NCBI RefSeq assembly: GCF_026241095.1
Contig: NZ_JAPFGB010000003.1
Location: 287,974 to 351,973 of the forward strand
Direction of reading: 5' to 3'
Length of the DNA stretch: 64,000 nucleotides
Source: Saccharopolyspora sp. NFXS83
GTDB lineage: Bacteria; Actinomycetota; Actinomycetes; Mycobacteriales; Pseudonocardiaceae
Under the pieces are notes generated by a model, which did not search any database, was not told the origin of the DNA, and saw nothing but the letters and a program-made list of their open reading frames with translations. A program made the translations under genes and the position numbers. Shown here piece after piece: positions 17,763 through 26,482 of this stretch. Within the stretch, counting starts at the first letter, position 1, and the number at the start of each line of letters is the position of its first letter.

Positions 17763-18805
17763 TGCGCACGGCGACCACGGTCGAGGTCTCCGGCGGAGGC
17801 CGGGACCACCTGGCGTTCGTGGTGGAGGCCGAGAAGCTGGGGCTCGACGTGTGCTGGGTCGCGGAGGCCTGGGGTTCCGACGCGCCCGCCGCGCTGGGCT
17901 ACTACGCGGCGAAGACGGACCGGATGCTGCTGGGATCCGGGATCATGCAGGTCGGCACGCGCACTCCCGTCGCGGTGGCGCAGACCGCCATCACCTTGGC
18001 GAACCTGTCCGGCGGCCGGTTCCTGCTCGGGCTGGGAGCCTCCGGCCCGCAGGTGATCGAGGGGCTGCACGGAGTCCCCTTCGCGCGTCCCCGCAGCCGA
18101 ACCGGGGAGACCGTGCAGATCATCCGAGCCGCCCTCAGCGGCGAGAAGATCTCCCATTCCGGCCGCGAGTTCACCATCCCGCTTCCGGGAGAGGCGGTGC
18201 CGATGCGGCTCTCCGCCCGGCCCGAACACCCGATCCCGATCTACCTGGCGACGATGTCGCCCGCGATGCTGCGGTTGACCGGCGAGCTCGCCGACGGGTG
18301 GCTCGGCACCAGCTTCGTGCCGGAAGGCGCGGCGGATGCCTACTTCGCGCACCTCGACGAGGGGCTGCGGGAGGCCGGGCGGAGCCGTGCCGACCTGGAC
18401 GTGTGCCAAGGCGCGGAAGTGGCGTTCGCGCGCGACGAGGACGCGCTGCGCCCGATGGTGGCCGCGCGCAAGAAGGACCTCGCGTTCAGCCTGGGCGGGA
18501 TGGGCTCGACGTCGACCAACTTCTACAACCGGGCCTACGGCCGCCAAGGCTGGGCGGAGGTCGCCGCGGAGGTCCGCGACCGCTGGCAGGCGGGCGACCG
18601 CGAGGGCGCGACGGCGCTCGTCACCGACGACATGGTGCTCGCCACCACCCTGATCGGCACCGAGCCGATGGTGCGGGAACGGCTGCGGGTGTGGCGCGAC
18701 GCCGGGGTCGACCAGGTGCGGCTGTACCCGGCGGGCGACGGCCTGGACGAACGGTTGAGCACACTTGCCAGAGCGATCGAGCTGGTGCGCGAGGTGGACG
18801 CCTGA
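17762..18805 (+). CDS. LLM-class (F420-dependent-type) oxidoreductase
   Basis: A 347-residue TIM-barrel flavin/F420 enzyme of the luciferase-like monooxygenase superfamily. It starts at ATG 17762 in a TGATG overlap. Family blocks are present: EAEKLGLDVCWVAEAWGSDA, then LGSGIMQVGTRTPVAVAQTAITLANLSGGRFLLGLGASGPQV, the classic LLM core, then LPGEAVPMRL and LATMSPAMLRLTGELADGWLGT. The GxGASGPQVIEGLHG segment is typical of F420-dependent methylene-H4MPT-reductase-like members. It probably performs a hydride transfer on an unknown substrate. It converges on the universal stress gene. Confidence 0.87.
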   Translation: MRTATTVEVSGGGRDHLAFVVEAEKLGLDVCWVAEAWGSDAPAALGYYAAKTDRMLLGSGIMQVGTRTPVAVAQTAITLANLSGGRFLLGLGASGPQVIEGLHGVPFARPRSRTGETVQIIRAALSGEKISHSGREFTIPLPGEAVPMRLSARPEHPIPIYLATMSPAMLRLTGELADGWLGTSFVPEGAADAYFAHLDEGLREAGRSRADLDVCQGAEVAFARDEDALRPMVAARKKDLAFSLGGMGSTSTNFYNRAYGRQGWAEVAAEVRDRWQAGDREGATALVTDDMVLATTLIGTEPMVRERLRVWRDAGVDQVRLYPAGDGLDERLSTLARAIELVREVDA

Positions 18806-18871
18806 CCGCCGGAGACCGTGGGAACGGCTCGCCAGGTTGGTGCGCCTGGGAGTGATCGCAGCGGTGCCGGG

Positions 18872-19702
18872 TTACCAGTCCAGCCCGACCTGATCGCCCA
18901 CGACCGCGACCGGGCATGGCGAGTGGTGCAGTGCGCCGAGCGCGACCGATCCCGGCCGGGTCGGGGTGCTCCGCGACCGGTGGCCCACGACCAGCAGCCG
19001 CGCGCCGCGCGCCTGCTCGCACAGCGCCTCCACCGGATGCTGGTCCGTTGCGATCCGGCGGACCACGACATCGGGGTAGTGCTCCCGCCACACCGCCAGC
19101 TGGCCGCTCACCCGCTCCTCCGCGTCCTCCTGGTGCCTGCGGCGCTCGGCGTCGTCGAGGATTGCCGGCAGGAAGTAGGCGTCGGGCAGCGCCTGCACGG
19201 CCACCAGCTCGCGCCCGTGCCGCTCCGCGCAGTCGAACGCGAAGTGCAGCGCGGGTCTGCTCGCGGGCGACAGGTCGAGGCCGACGACCACGGGTCCGGG
19301 ACCGGGCTCGCCGGTCCCGCGGACCACGACCGCCGGGCAATCGGCCTTCGTGGCGACGGCGGTGCTCACCGAGCCCAGCAAGGCGTCCCGGATCGCGCCG
19401 CGACCGCGGGATCCGACGACCACCAGCGCCGCATCGGCGGACCGCGCCACCAGGTCCTCGGCGGGATCCCCGGGTACCGCTTGCGCGCGGACGTGCAGTT
19501 CGGGTTCGGCGGCACGGCACTGCCCGGCGACGCCGCGCACCAGCTCGTCCGCCCACTCCCGGCGGTGGGCGGCGGCGTAGGCGAACACCAGGTGCAGCGA
19601 GGCCCCGAGCAGCGCCGCCTCCGCGGTCGCCCACGCCGCGCAGCGCTTCGACTGCTCGGAACCGTCGACACCGGCCAGCACCGTTCTGGCGGGAAGGAAC
19701 AC
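18872..19702 (-). CDS. Tandem-domain universal stress protein
   Basis: 276 residues from GTG 19702, chosen because an AAGGGGGTCAGG site precedes it and the protein then starts directly with VFLPARTVLAGVDGSEQS; the open frame continues far upstream but without family similarity. Two Usp domains follow in tandem. The first (about 7-140) ends with the ATP-binding pattern VVGSRGRGAIRDALLGSVSTAV and looks intact. The second (about 147-276) begins VVVGLDLSPASRPAL, but its loop reads VVGHRSRSTPTRPGSVA, lacking the glycines, so it may not bind nucleotide. Such proteins are typical of the actinobacterial dormancy or stress response. Confidence 0.85.
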   Translation of the reverse strand: MFLPARTVLAGVDGSEQSKRCAAWATAEAALLGASLHLVFAYAAAHRREWADELVRGVAGQCRAAEPELHVRAQAVPGDPAEDLVARSADAALVVVGSRGRGAIRDALLGSVSTAVATKADCPAVVVRGTGEPGPGPVVVGLDLSPASRPALHFAFDCAERHGRELVAVQALPDAYFLPAILDDAERRRHQEDAEERVSGQLAVWREHYPDVVVRRIATDQHPVEALCEQARGARLLVVGHRSRSTPTRPGSVALGALHHSPCPVAVVGDQVGLDW

Positions 19703-19805
19703 CCCTGACCCCCTTCGCACACACGACCTCCGAGCGTGACCCGGCCGGACGGCGCGGAACCAGGGTCCAAAGGCACCCGCGCGGCGCGGGAGCGGACGCG
19801 GGTGC

Positions 19806-20222
19806 TCAGCGCAGGCGTTCGAGCTCCGCGGCCACTGAGACCACTTCGGCGGCCATCTTGCGCAGTTCTTCGGTGCTGGCGCCGTCCTCGGCAGCGGTGC
19901 CGACGTCCTCGGCAGCGCAGCGCAGCTGGAAGAGTCGGTCCTGCAGGTCCGCGATCTCCGCCGCCGACAGCACCACCGCGTCCTCCGGCAGTCCGGACCG
20001 CTGCACCGCGCCGCGGCGCTCGTAGGCGCGCTGCCTGCACGATTGCGTGCAGTACAGCCGTGGCCGCCCTTGCCGTCCGGACGCGGCGAGCCGACGCCCG
20101 CACCAGGAGCAATGCCGGTCCGCGCGGCGGCGACCCGACTCCGCCACCGGTGGTGCGGCACCACCGGAGTCGGTCTCGGTGGTGGGCGAATTGATCTCGG
20201 GCAGGCTGTCCACGGTGCGCAA
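19806..20222 (-). CDS. Small zinc-ribbon-like protein with C-terminal coiled coil
   Basis: A 138-residue protein (ATG 20222). Residues about 38-72 carry two CxxC-like pairs, CSWCGRRL and YCTQSCRQRAYERR, separated by a basic loop, the layout of a single treble-clef zinc finger of the type found in small actinobacterial DNA-binding-like proteins. The C-terminal half (EIADLQDRLFQLRCAAEDVG to the end) is a continuous charged helix, likely a coiled coil. It lies 103 bp upstream of the Usp gene in the same direction and is divergent from the GDPD gene. Function unknown; nucleic-acid binding is inferred from the finger. Confidence 0.65.
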   Translation of the reverse strand: MRTVDSLPEINSPTTETDSGGAAPPVAESGRRRADRHCSWCGRRLAASGRQGRPRLYCTQSCRQRAYERRGAVQRSGLPEDAVVLSAAEIADLQDRLFQLRCAAEDVGTAAEDGASTEELRKMAAEVVSVAAELERLR

Positions 20223-20351
20223 CCGTAATGCGACCCCTCGGCGAACATCGCATTGCCACGCCGGTGCGGGTGCCGCCGTGCGCGTCGCGTCGGGCAGAGT
20301 GGAGCGGCGATCCCGCCCTCATCCCCGGTTCGTGAAAGGACCCGAGCCTCC

Positions 20352-21170
20352 GTGACCCACCCGTTCCTGCAGGGACCCTGGCCACGCGCATTCGCACACC
20401 GAGGATGGCACCTCGGCGACCTGCACGACATGGAGAACTCGATGAGCGCGTTGCGGCGCGCCGTCGACGAGGGCTACCGCTACCTCGAGACCGACGTGCA
20501 CGCCACGGCCGACGAGGTGGTCGTCCTGCACCATGATCCGAACCTGGACCGCACGACGGACGGGCGCGGTACGATCCGTCGGCTGCCGTGGTCGGCGGTC
20601 GGGTCCGCGCGCATCGGCGGGCGGGAGCCGGTCGCCCGCCTCGACGACGTCCTGGAGGAACTCCCGCAGGCGCTGCTGAACATCGACGTCAAGGACGACG
20701 CCGCGGTCCGGCCGGTGCTGGAGACCTTGCGCAGGCACGACGCGTGGCATCGGGTCTGCCTCGCGTCGTTCGACGACCGCCGGTTGCGCGAACTGCGCAA
20801 GGGCGGGAACTCGGAGCTGCTGACGTCGATGGGGAAGCGGACCGTGGCGACGCTGTGGGGGGCGTCGCGCTACGGCGGTCGCGGACTGCGCTCGCGGATC
20901 GATGGGTGGGCCGCGCAGGTGCCGCCGCGGCACGGAAGGGTGCGCGTCGTGGATCAGCGATTCGTCCGGATGGCGCACCGCTGGGGACTGGAAGTGCACA
21001 CGTGGACGGTGAACGAGGCGTCGGACATGCGGAACCTGCTCGACCTGGGGGTCGACGGAGTGGTCACCGATCGTCCCGACGTGCTGCGCGACGTGCTGGG
21101 CGACCGGTTCGCGGGCGGGACCGATCCGGGCGGCCTCCAGGAAGCGGAGCGGGGAGACGACCTTCGCTGA
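20352..21170 (+). CDS. Glycerophosphodiester phosphodiesterase
   Basis: A 272-residue GDPD-family enzyme. GTG 20352 starts VTHPFLQGPWPRAFAHRGWH. The metal and catalytic motif set is complete: AHRG, MENS, ETDVHAT, and LHHDPNLDRTTDGRG, followed by LLNIDVKDD, AQVPPRHGRVRVVDQ and the C-terminal VHTWTVNEASDMRNLLDLGVDGVVTDRPD. These enzymes hydrolyse glycerophosphodiesters to glycerol-3-phosphate and an alcohol. No signal peptide is seen, so it is cytoplasmic. It stands alone, divergent from the zinc-ribbon gene. Confidence 0.92.
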   Translation: MTHPFLQGPWPRAFAHRGWHLGDLHDMENSMSALRRAVDEGYRYLETDVHATADEVVVLHHDPNLDRTTDGRGTIRRLPWSAVGSARIGGREPVARLDDVLEELPQALLNIDVKDDAAVRPVLETLRRHDAWHRVCLASFDDRRLRELRKGGNSELLTSMGKRTVATLWGASRYGGRGLRSRIDGWAAQVPPRHGRVRVVDQRFVRMAHRWGLEVHTWTVNEASDMRNLLDLGVDGVVTDRPDVLRDVLGDRFAGGTDPGGLQEAERGDDLR

Positions 21171-21261
21171 ACCGCCCGCGGTGCGCTGAGGCGGGAGAGC
21201 CGCACGAACGCTCGGTCGGCCGGCTTCGACCGCGCCACCGGCCGGGGCGATGAACTGGGGA

Positions 21262-21351
21262 GATAGGGGTAGCGGGAACTGTCGGAAGCATGATCATCGC
21301 GCCGCGACCGGACGTTGATCCGGAGCCGATACAGTCCCGTTTACCCCTATC
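21262..21351. promoter_or_regulatory. Long inverted repeat upstream of the UMF1-type transporter
   Basis: GATAGGGGTA (21262-21271) and TACCCCTATC (21342-21351) are a perfect 10-bp inverted repeat. Similarity extends inward, with CGGGAaCTGT on the left arm matching the complement of ACAGTCCCG on the right, so each imperfect arm is about 25 bp around a 40-bp centre. It ends 26 bp before the transporter start. It could be a paired operator or terminate the GDPD transcript. Confidence 0.45.
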
Positions 21352-21377
21352 GAGTGAACACTTGAGGACGGAGAGGT

Positions 21378-22781
21378 ATGAGCGTGCAGGGCGGTCTCGC
21401 GCCGGACACCGCGAGACGACGCCGCGAGCAGCGAGGTTGGTGCTGGTACGACTGGGCCAACTCGGTGTTCCCGACGTCGGTGACGACGGTGTTCCTCTCG
21501 CTGTACCTGACGAGCGTGGCCACCGAGGCCGCCACCGCGGACGTCGCGCGCAACGGGATCGGAGCCTGCCCCGGCGGGAACTCGCTGGTGCGCTGCGACA
21601 TCTCAGTGCTGGGGCTGGCGTTCCCGGCCGGTTCGCTGTGGGGCTACCTGCTCTCGGCCGCCACCGTGGTGCAGGTGCTGGTGCTGCCCATCACCGGCGC
21701 GATCGCCGACCGAACCCAGAACAAGCGGACCATGCTCGCCGGCTTCGCCTTCGGCGGTGCGCTGGCCACCTCCTTGCTGGGGCTGGTGGGCGTGTCGAAC
21801 TGGCAGTGGGGGCTGGTCTTCTTCATCGCCGCCAACATCTGCTTCGGCGCATCGGTGGTCGTGTACTACTCGTTCCTGCCCGAGATCGCCGACGCAGATG
21901 AGCGCGACCGGTTGTCGTCCCGCGGGTGGGCCTTCGGCTACCTCGGCGGCGGCTGCGCGCTGGCGTTGCAACTAGCGCTCTACCTCGGTCACGACGCGCT
22001 CGGGCTCAGCGAGGACACCGCGGTCCGCGTCGTGTTCGTGACCTCCGGGATCTGGTGGGCCGCGTTCACCCTGCTGCCGCTGGCGGCGCTGCGCGGGCAC
22101 CACGCACCCGAGGGGAGCGAACGGGGAGCCTCGGTGATCACGGCCGGGTTCAAGCAGCTGGGCTCGACGATCAAGCAGGCGCGGAGCTTCCCGTTGACGC
22201 TGGCGTTCCTCGGCGCGTACATGATCTACACCGACGGGATCGCGACGGTCACCCAGGTTTCCGCTCAGTACGGTGACATGGAGTTGCGGCTGCCCCAGGA
22301 GTCGCTGATCATCACGTTGCTGATCGTGCAGTTCATCGCTTTCGTCGGTGGTGTGTTGCACGGCTTGCTGGCAAGCCGGATCGGCGCGAAGAAGACGATC
22401 ATGATCAGCTTGGTGGTCTGGGTCGGCGTGCTGGCCGCGGCGTACTTCGTCCAGTCCGGCCAGCAGTTCCAGTTCTACGGGCTGGCCGTCGGGATCGGCC
22501 TGGTGCTCGGCGGTACCAACGCGCTGTCGCGTTCGCTGTTCAGCCAGATGGTTCCGGAAGGCAAGGAGGCCGAGTATTTCTCGCTGTACGAGGTCGGGGA
22601 ACGCTCCACGTCCTGGCTCGGGCCGCTGGTCTTCGCCGGAGTCGGCCAGGCCACCGGTTCGTTCCGGCTGGCGATCGTCTCGCTGGTCTTCTTCTTCGTC
22701 GTCGGCCTGGTCCTGGTGTCGATGGTGCCGGTCCGCCGGGCCATCGAAGCGGTCGGCAACCGCCCTCCGGAGCGGGTGTGA
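21378..22781 (+). CDS. Atg22/UMF1-type MFS transporter
   Basis: A 467-residue integral membrane protein starting at ATG 21378 (gaggt upstream). The signature RGWCWYDWANSVFPTSV at residues about 19-35 identifies the UMF1 (Atg22-like) branch of the major facilitator superfamily. About twelve helices follow, with the MFS loop ITGAIADRTQNKRTMLAG after helix 2-3, an unusual extracytoplasmic loop bearing two cysteines (GACPGGNSLVRCD), and SQMVPEGKEAEYFSLYEVGERSTSWLGP near the end, a strong family block. Yeast Atg22 exports amino acids from vacuoles; bacterial substrates are unknown. A long inverted repeat lies in its promoter region. Confidence 0.85.
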   Translation: MSVQGGLAPDTARRRREQRGWCWYDWANSVFPTSVTTVFLSLYLTSVATEAATADVARNGIGACPGGNSLVRCDISVLGLAFPAGSLWGYLLSAATVVQVLVLPITGAIADRTQNKRTMLAGFAFGGALATSLLGLVGVSNWQWGLVFFIAANICFGASVVVYYSFLPEIADADERDRLSSRGWAFGYLGGGCALALQLALYLGHDALGLSEDTAVRVVFVTSGIWWAAFTLLPLAALRGHHAPEGSERGASVITAGFKQLGSTIKQARSFPLTLAFLGAYMIYTDGIATVTQVSAQYGDMELRLPQESLIITLLIVQFIAFVGGVLHGLLASRIGAKKTIMISLVVWVGVLAAAYFVQSGQQFQFYGLAVGIGLVLGGTNALSRSLFSQMVPEGKEAEYFSLYEVGERSTSWLGPLVFAGVGQATGSFRLAIVSLVFFFVVGLVLVSMVPVRRAIEAVGNRPPERV

Positions 22782-23220
22782 ACGACGTCCGCGTTCGGCC
22801 GTGCCGGTGATGCGTTTCAGTGAGGACACCGGCATGATTGGCATATGCCGGTACGCAGCGTCGCACAGCGAACAGCGAGGGTTCGGTACGCAACGTGATC
22901 GAGGCCCGGTTGGCCGCCCAGGCCCACTGGTGATCTCGCTTTCAATTTTCGCAAGAGAGTGAAGGTTAACTTGCCCTTAGTTACGACTTGTCTGGCACTA
23001 TCACCCGTTCGGTGGAACCTCTAGGTTGCGGGGAGGAGAACGCGTCACGAACGTGCCCTGCTTGCATCTCTAGAGGGGACAACGTCGTTGACGAGTGAAG
23101 AACGTCACCGACGGCAACTGGAAGCCTCGTGCCGGGAACATGCGACGGTCCACCCGTCGTTGCACTCGGTGAGCACAACCCGTCCGGACACTGCTCCGGG
23201 CCGAAGTGAAAGGAACCGTC
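22782..23220 (+). other. 439-bp leader/promoter region of rbpA
   Basis: No gene is visible. The part from about 22940 to 23010 is AT-richer than its surroundings and contains TTGCCC (22971-22976) with CACTAT (22996-23001) 19 bp further on, a weak promoter candidate. In Streptomyces rbpA is controlled by a stress sigma factor recognising GGAAT/GTT; I do not see a properly spaced pair of that type. The 5' leader would be over 200 nt if the candidate promoter is used. Confidence 0.3.
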
Positions 23221-23565
23221 ATGGCCGATCGCGTTCTGCGTGGCAGCCGGCTCGGAGCGGTCAGCTACGAGACCGACCGCAACCACGACCTCGCACCGCG
23301 CCGGACGGTGCGCTACGCCTGCCCCAAGGATCACGAGTTCGAGGTGCCGTTCTCCGACGACGCCGAGATCCCGCCGACCTGGGAGTGCCGCCTGCACGGC
23401 TCCGAATCCAAGATCATCGACGGGTCGGAGCCCGAGCAGAAGAAGGCCAAACCGCCGCGCACCCACTGGGACATGCTGCTCGAACGCCGCAGCATTCCCG
23501 AACTGGAGGAACTGCTCAACGAGCGGCTCGAAGTCCTGCGCGGCCGGCGCAGCCACTCCGCCTGA
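23221..23565 (+). CDS. rbpA: RNA polymerase-binding protein RbpA
   Basis: A 114-residue protein starting at ATG 23221 behind GAAAGGAAC. It matches RbpA along its whole length: N-terminal tail MADRVLRGSRLGAVSYETDRN, the core domain with YACPKDHEFEVPFSDDAEIPPTWECRLHG (the CPxxH and WEC metal-type residues), the basic linker with KKAKPPRTHWDMLLERRS, and the sigma-interacting helix IPELEELLNERLEVLRG. RbpA binds the principal sigma factor and stabilises the open promoter complex; it is specific to actinobacteria. A strong terminator follows. Confidence 0.97.
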   Translation: MADRVLRGSRLGAVSYETDRNHDLAPRRTVRYACPKDHEFEVPFSDDAEIPPTWECRLHGSESKIIDGSEPEQKKAKPPRTHWDMLLERRSIPELEELLNERLEVLRGRRSHSA

Positions 23566-23607
23566 GCGACAACAGCACCCCCGCGACTCGCGGGTGAGCA
23601 CACCGAA

Positions 23608-23647
23608 CGCCTGGGCCCCGTGCGGGGGAGCCCAGGCGTCTTTGTGT
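23608..23647 (+). terminator. Rho-independent terminator of rbpA
   Basis: CGCCTGGGC (23608-23616) pairs with GCCCAGGCG (23630-23638), extended inward by CCC-GGG pairs, and is followed by TCTTTGTGT. A stem of nine or more pairs with a T-rich tail 43 bp after the rbpA stop is a convincing intrinsic terminator. Confidence 0.8.
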
Positions 23648-23681
23648 CTCGGGGGCGTGACGGCTTGTTTTGCTTTGTGGT

Positions 23682-23787
23682 CGGGTGGCGGAACCTCAGC
23701 CGCCTTCTCGCTGCGGGATCTTTTTCCCGAGTGGCTCCGCCACGAGGGAAGAAGCTGTCCTCGCGAGAAGACGGCTGAGAACCCGCG
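23682..23787. repeat. Dispersed palindromic element, copy A
   Basis: The left arm ending AACCTCAGCCGCCTTCTCGC (to 23711) is almost the reverse complement of the right arm GCGAGAAGACGGCTGAGAAC (23763-23782), and the centre adds a nested stem GTGGC/GCCAC within TTCCC/GGGAA. The whole element can fold into one long hairpin. It sits between the rbpA terminator and the 3' end of the convergent mannosyltransferase gene. Related copies are at 36996, 40131 and 48131. It contains no gene. Confidence 0.65.
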
Positions 23788-23885
23788 CGTGGTCGTTTCT
23801 TCGACGTGGGCTATGCGCTGGCGCGCATCCAGGCACGTCCTTCGGCCGCGAGGCAGGTTTCGCTTTGCTCGCCCTTTTTTGGGGG

Positions 23886-24674
23886 TCAGTTGCGGGGGAG
23901 GAGTGCTCTGAGCTGGGTCACCCGGCGGCGGAGGCCCCACTTGGTGACTCGGAGGAGGGCTTCGCGGACGATGTCGGGGCTCATCTTGGATTCACCGAAC
24001 TCGCGGTCGGTGAAGGTGATCGGCACCTCGACGACGACGAAGCCCGCCTCGACCGCTCGCAGCGTCAGGTCGACCTGGAAGCAGTAGCCCTGCGAGGCGA
24101 CGTCGTGCAAGGACAGCTCCGCGAGCACGTGCCTGCGGTAGGCGCGGAAACCGGCGGTGCTGTCGTTGATCGGGACGCCCAGCGCGTACTTCGAGTACAG
24201 GTTCGCCCCGCGGGAGAGCGCCTGGCGGTGCCACGGCCAGTTCACGACCCGGCCGCCGGGGACGTAGCGGGAGCCGATGACCACGTCGGCGCCGGTGCCG
24301 TCCGGGCCGAGCATCGCCAGCATCCGGGCGAGGTCCTCCGGCGGGTGCGAGCCGTCGGCGTCCATCTCCACCACCGCCGCGTAGTCGCGGGCCAGCGCCC
24401 AGCCGAATCCGGCGACGTACGCCGCGCCCAGCCCCGCCTTGTCGCTGCGGTGCAGCACGTGCACCCGTCCGTCGGCGGCGGCCAGCTCGTCGGCGAGCTC
24501 CCCGGTGCCGTCCGGGCTCGCGTCGTCGACGACGAGCACGTGCGCGGACGGCAACGCCGCGTGCAGCCGCTGCACGATCGGCTCCAGGTTCTCCCGCTCG
24601 TCGTAGGTGGGGATGACGACCAGAGCCGAGCCGGACAGCCCCGCTTCACCATCGGGGGCGTGCCGGTCCGTCAT
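23886..24674 (-). CDS. ppm1: Polyprenol monophosphomannose synthase
   Basis: A 262-residue GT2 glycosyltransferase. ATG 24674 has an AAGGAGG site 6 bases upstream; an in-frame ATG at 24695 does not. Motifs in order: LVVIPTYDERENLEPIVQRL, VLVVDDASPDGTGELAD, the metal-binding VEMDADGSHPPEDL, VIGSRYVPGG, and STAGFRAYRR followed by FTDREFGESKMS. There is no C-terminal membrane helix. It transfers mannose from GDP-mannose to polyprenyl phosphate, making the donor for lipoarabinomannan-type glycans and protein O-mannosylation. In mycobacteria this domain is often fused to or interacts with the Lnt-like domain; here the lnt gene lies 55 bp upstream as a separate gene. Confidence 0.92.
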   Translation of the reverse strand: MTDRHAPDGEAGLSGSALVVIPTYDERENLEPIVQRLHAALPSAHVLVVDDASPDGTGELADELAAADGRVHVLHRSDKAGLGAAYVAGFGWALARDYAAVVEMDADGSHPPEDLARMLAMLGPDGTGADVVIGSRYVPGGRVVNWPWHRQALSRGANLYSKYALGVPINDSTAGFRAYRRHVLAELSLHDVASQGYCFQVDLTLRAVEAGFVVVEVPITFTDREFGESKMSPDIVREALLRVTKWGLRRRVTQLRALLPRN

Positions 24675-24729
24675 AGCGATCCTCCTTCGGGTCACACGTC
24701 CCCCAGTGCGTGGCGTGTGACCGGGTGTG

Positions 24730-26301
24730 TCAGTTCTTGTCGTGGGTGCGTCGCCGCGCGGTGGCCGCGAGGGCGCCGACGCCCAGGAGCGAGAGCACCC
24801 AGGTGGGCGCGGCTCCGAGCGTCGTGGCGAGGGTGCGTTCGGTGCGCAGCGGCACTTCGCCGTGGAGATTCTGCGCGGTGAACTGCTCCGAGCGAGTGGT
24901 GATCACCCCATCGGGCCGGATGATCGCGCTGATGCCGCTGGTCGCGGACACGACCACCGCTCGGCCGTGCTCCACGGCGCGCAGCCGGGACATCGCGAGG
25001 TGCTGCCAGCTCATCTCGGAGTGTCCGTACCAGGCGTTGTTCGTGGGCACCGCCAGCAGGGTGGCGCCTTCGCGGGCGGCGCCGGTGAACACGTCGTCGT
25101 AGGCCACGTCGTAGCAGAGGCCGACGCCGAGCCGGATCGCTCCGGCCTGCAGCACCCCCGGCACGTCCCCGGCGACCATGTCCTGCTGGAAGCGGTCGAC
25201 GAAGGGGCTGACCAGGCGGGCGACCGAGCGCATCGGGATGGTCTCGGCGAACGGCACGAGGTGCTGCTTGGCGTACTCCTCGTCGGCGCCGCGCTCCGGG
25301 TCCCACTCGACGATGCGGTTGCGGAACGTCCCGTCGGAGTCCTGCGCGAAACCGCCCGCGATCACCGGCACGCCGAGCCGCTCGGTGACCGCGCGGAGCT
25401 CGGGGTCGTAGCGGGTCGGGCCCCAGCTGCCGACCTGCTCGGGCAGGACCACCAGGTCCGGGCGCGGAACCCGGCCGGCGCGGACGTCCTCGACGAGCCG
25501 CTGGGCACCACGGATGTGGTTGTCGTGCAGCACGTCGTCCTCGTAGAGCAGGTCCAGGCCGATGTCGGGCGCGTTGCCCTGCACGGTCGCGACCCGGGCG
25601 GTGCCCGCTTCGGGGGCGACGCCGACGGTGGGCCACAGCGCCGCGCCCGCCACCAGCGGAACCAGCACCGCGACCACCGGGGCGACGAACCGGCGGCGGG
25701 CCTGGCGGAGCCGCAGCGCGAGGACGCCGAGCGCGCAGCCGATCAACGCCACCGCGAAGGTGACGAGCATGGCGCCGCCCACCGAGGCCAGTGGCAGCAG
25801 CGGGCCGGTGGGCTGGGTGAACGCGAGCCGCCCCCACGGGAACCCGCCGAAGGGCTGGGCGCCGCGCAGCGCCTCGAACAGGACGAACACGGCCGCCATC
25901 CACACCGGAGCGCCGCGCAGCCTGCTCACCCGCGCCATGCCGGCCCCGGCCAGTCCGAGGAACACCGCCTCGACCAGTGCGACCCCCAGCCACGGCCACG
26001 GGCCGAACTGGGTGCCGAGGAAGTCCTGGATCCAGCCCAGCAGCGGCAGCATGTAGCCGAGCCCGAACAGCACGCCGTAGCCGAATCCGCCGCGGGTGCG
26101 GCGGCCGTGCACGGCGGCGGCGAACGGGGCGACCGCGAGCGGCGCCAGCCACCACAGGTCGCGTGGCGGTGAGGCCGCGTAGAGCAGCAGGCCCGCCGCG
26201 AGGACGGCGATGATCCGCAGCCAGCGGGCGGCTCCGCCGGGAACGCGTCTGCCGGGTTGCCCCTCGGCGCTGTTCTGCGAGGTCACCGTGGGGGCACTCA
26301 C
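24730..26301 (-). CDS. lnt: Apolipoprotein N-acyltransferase
   Basis: A 523-residue protein, the family's normal size, from GTG 26301 (VSAPTVTSQNS). Residues about 20-215 contain seven to eight hydrophobic helices, including FGYGVLFGLGYMLPLLGWIQDFLG and GFPWGRLAFTQ. The second half is a nitrilase-type catalytic domain with the triad visible: Glu in LVVLPEQVGSW, Lys in EEYAKQHLVPFAE, Cys in LGVGLCYDVAYDD. A final membrane helix and a basic tail close the protein. It adds the third acyl chain to lipoproteins at the outer face of the membrane. It is in one operon with ppm1. Confidence 0.93.
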   Translation of the reverse strand: MSAPTVTSQNSAEGQPGRRVPGGAARWLRIIAVLAAGLLLYAASPPRDLWWLAPLAVAPFAAAVHGRRTRGGFGYGVLFGLGYMLPLLGWIQDFLGTQFGPWPWLGVALVEAVFLGLAGAGMARVSRLRGAPVWMAAVFVLFEALRGAQPFGGFPWGRLAFTQPTGPLLPLASVGGAMLVTFAVALIGCALGVLALRLRQARRRFVAPVVAVLVPLVAGAALWPTVGVAPEAGTARVATVQGNAPDIGLDLLYEDDVLHDNHIRGAQRLVEDVRAGRVPRPDLVVLPEQVGSWGPTRYDPELRAVTERLGVPVIAGGFAQDSDGTFRNRIVEWDPERGADEEYAKQHLVPFAETIPMRSVARLVSPFVDRFQQDMVAGDVPGVLQAGAIRLGVGLCYDVAYDDVFTGAAREGATLLAVPTNNAWYGHSEMSWQHLAMSRLRAVEHGRAVVVSATSGISAIIRPDGVITTRSEQFTAQNLHGEVPLRTERTLATTLGAAPTWVLSLLGVGALAATARRRTHDKN

Positions 26302-26482
26302 CCGATCAACTCTCTCGGTACTGCGGCCGGGAACCGGCGCGGACTTGACGCTGCGGGCGCGCGAATCGGCGCGTGCCCGCGTCAAATGTACGCCGACCGG
26401 GCGAAGTGGAGGTCTGGACCTGGTGGGGGCGGGGCGTGCCGCGCGCTGCGTCGGCCGGTCCGGGAGGGGAGACCGCCTCGGG

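Noticed and set aside
22971..23001. Stress-sigma (GGAAT/GTT) promoter for rbpA
   Set aside because: Known for Streptomyces rbpA, but no pair with correct spacing is visible here; only a weak TTGCCC/CACTAT pair with 19-bp spacing.
23088..23597. Rightward frame overlapping rbpA
   Set aside because: Overlaps the complete rbpA gene in another frame and has no ribosome site or domain.
23682..23787. Reading repeat copy A as a second rbpA terminator
   Set aside because: rbpA already has a strong terminator at 23608-23647, and the same arm sequences recur at three other loci, so a dispersed repeat is the better explanation.
24727..26172. 481-codon rightward frame opposite lnt
   Set aside because: Low-complexity shadow; Lnt with an intact catalytic triad lies on the other strand.
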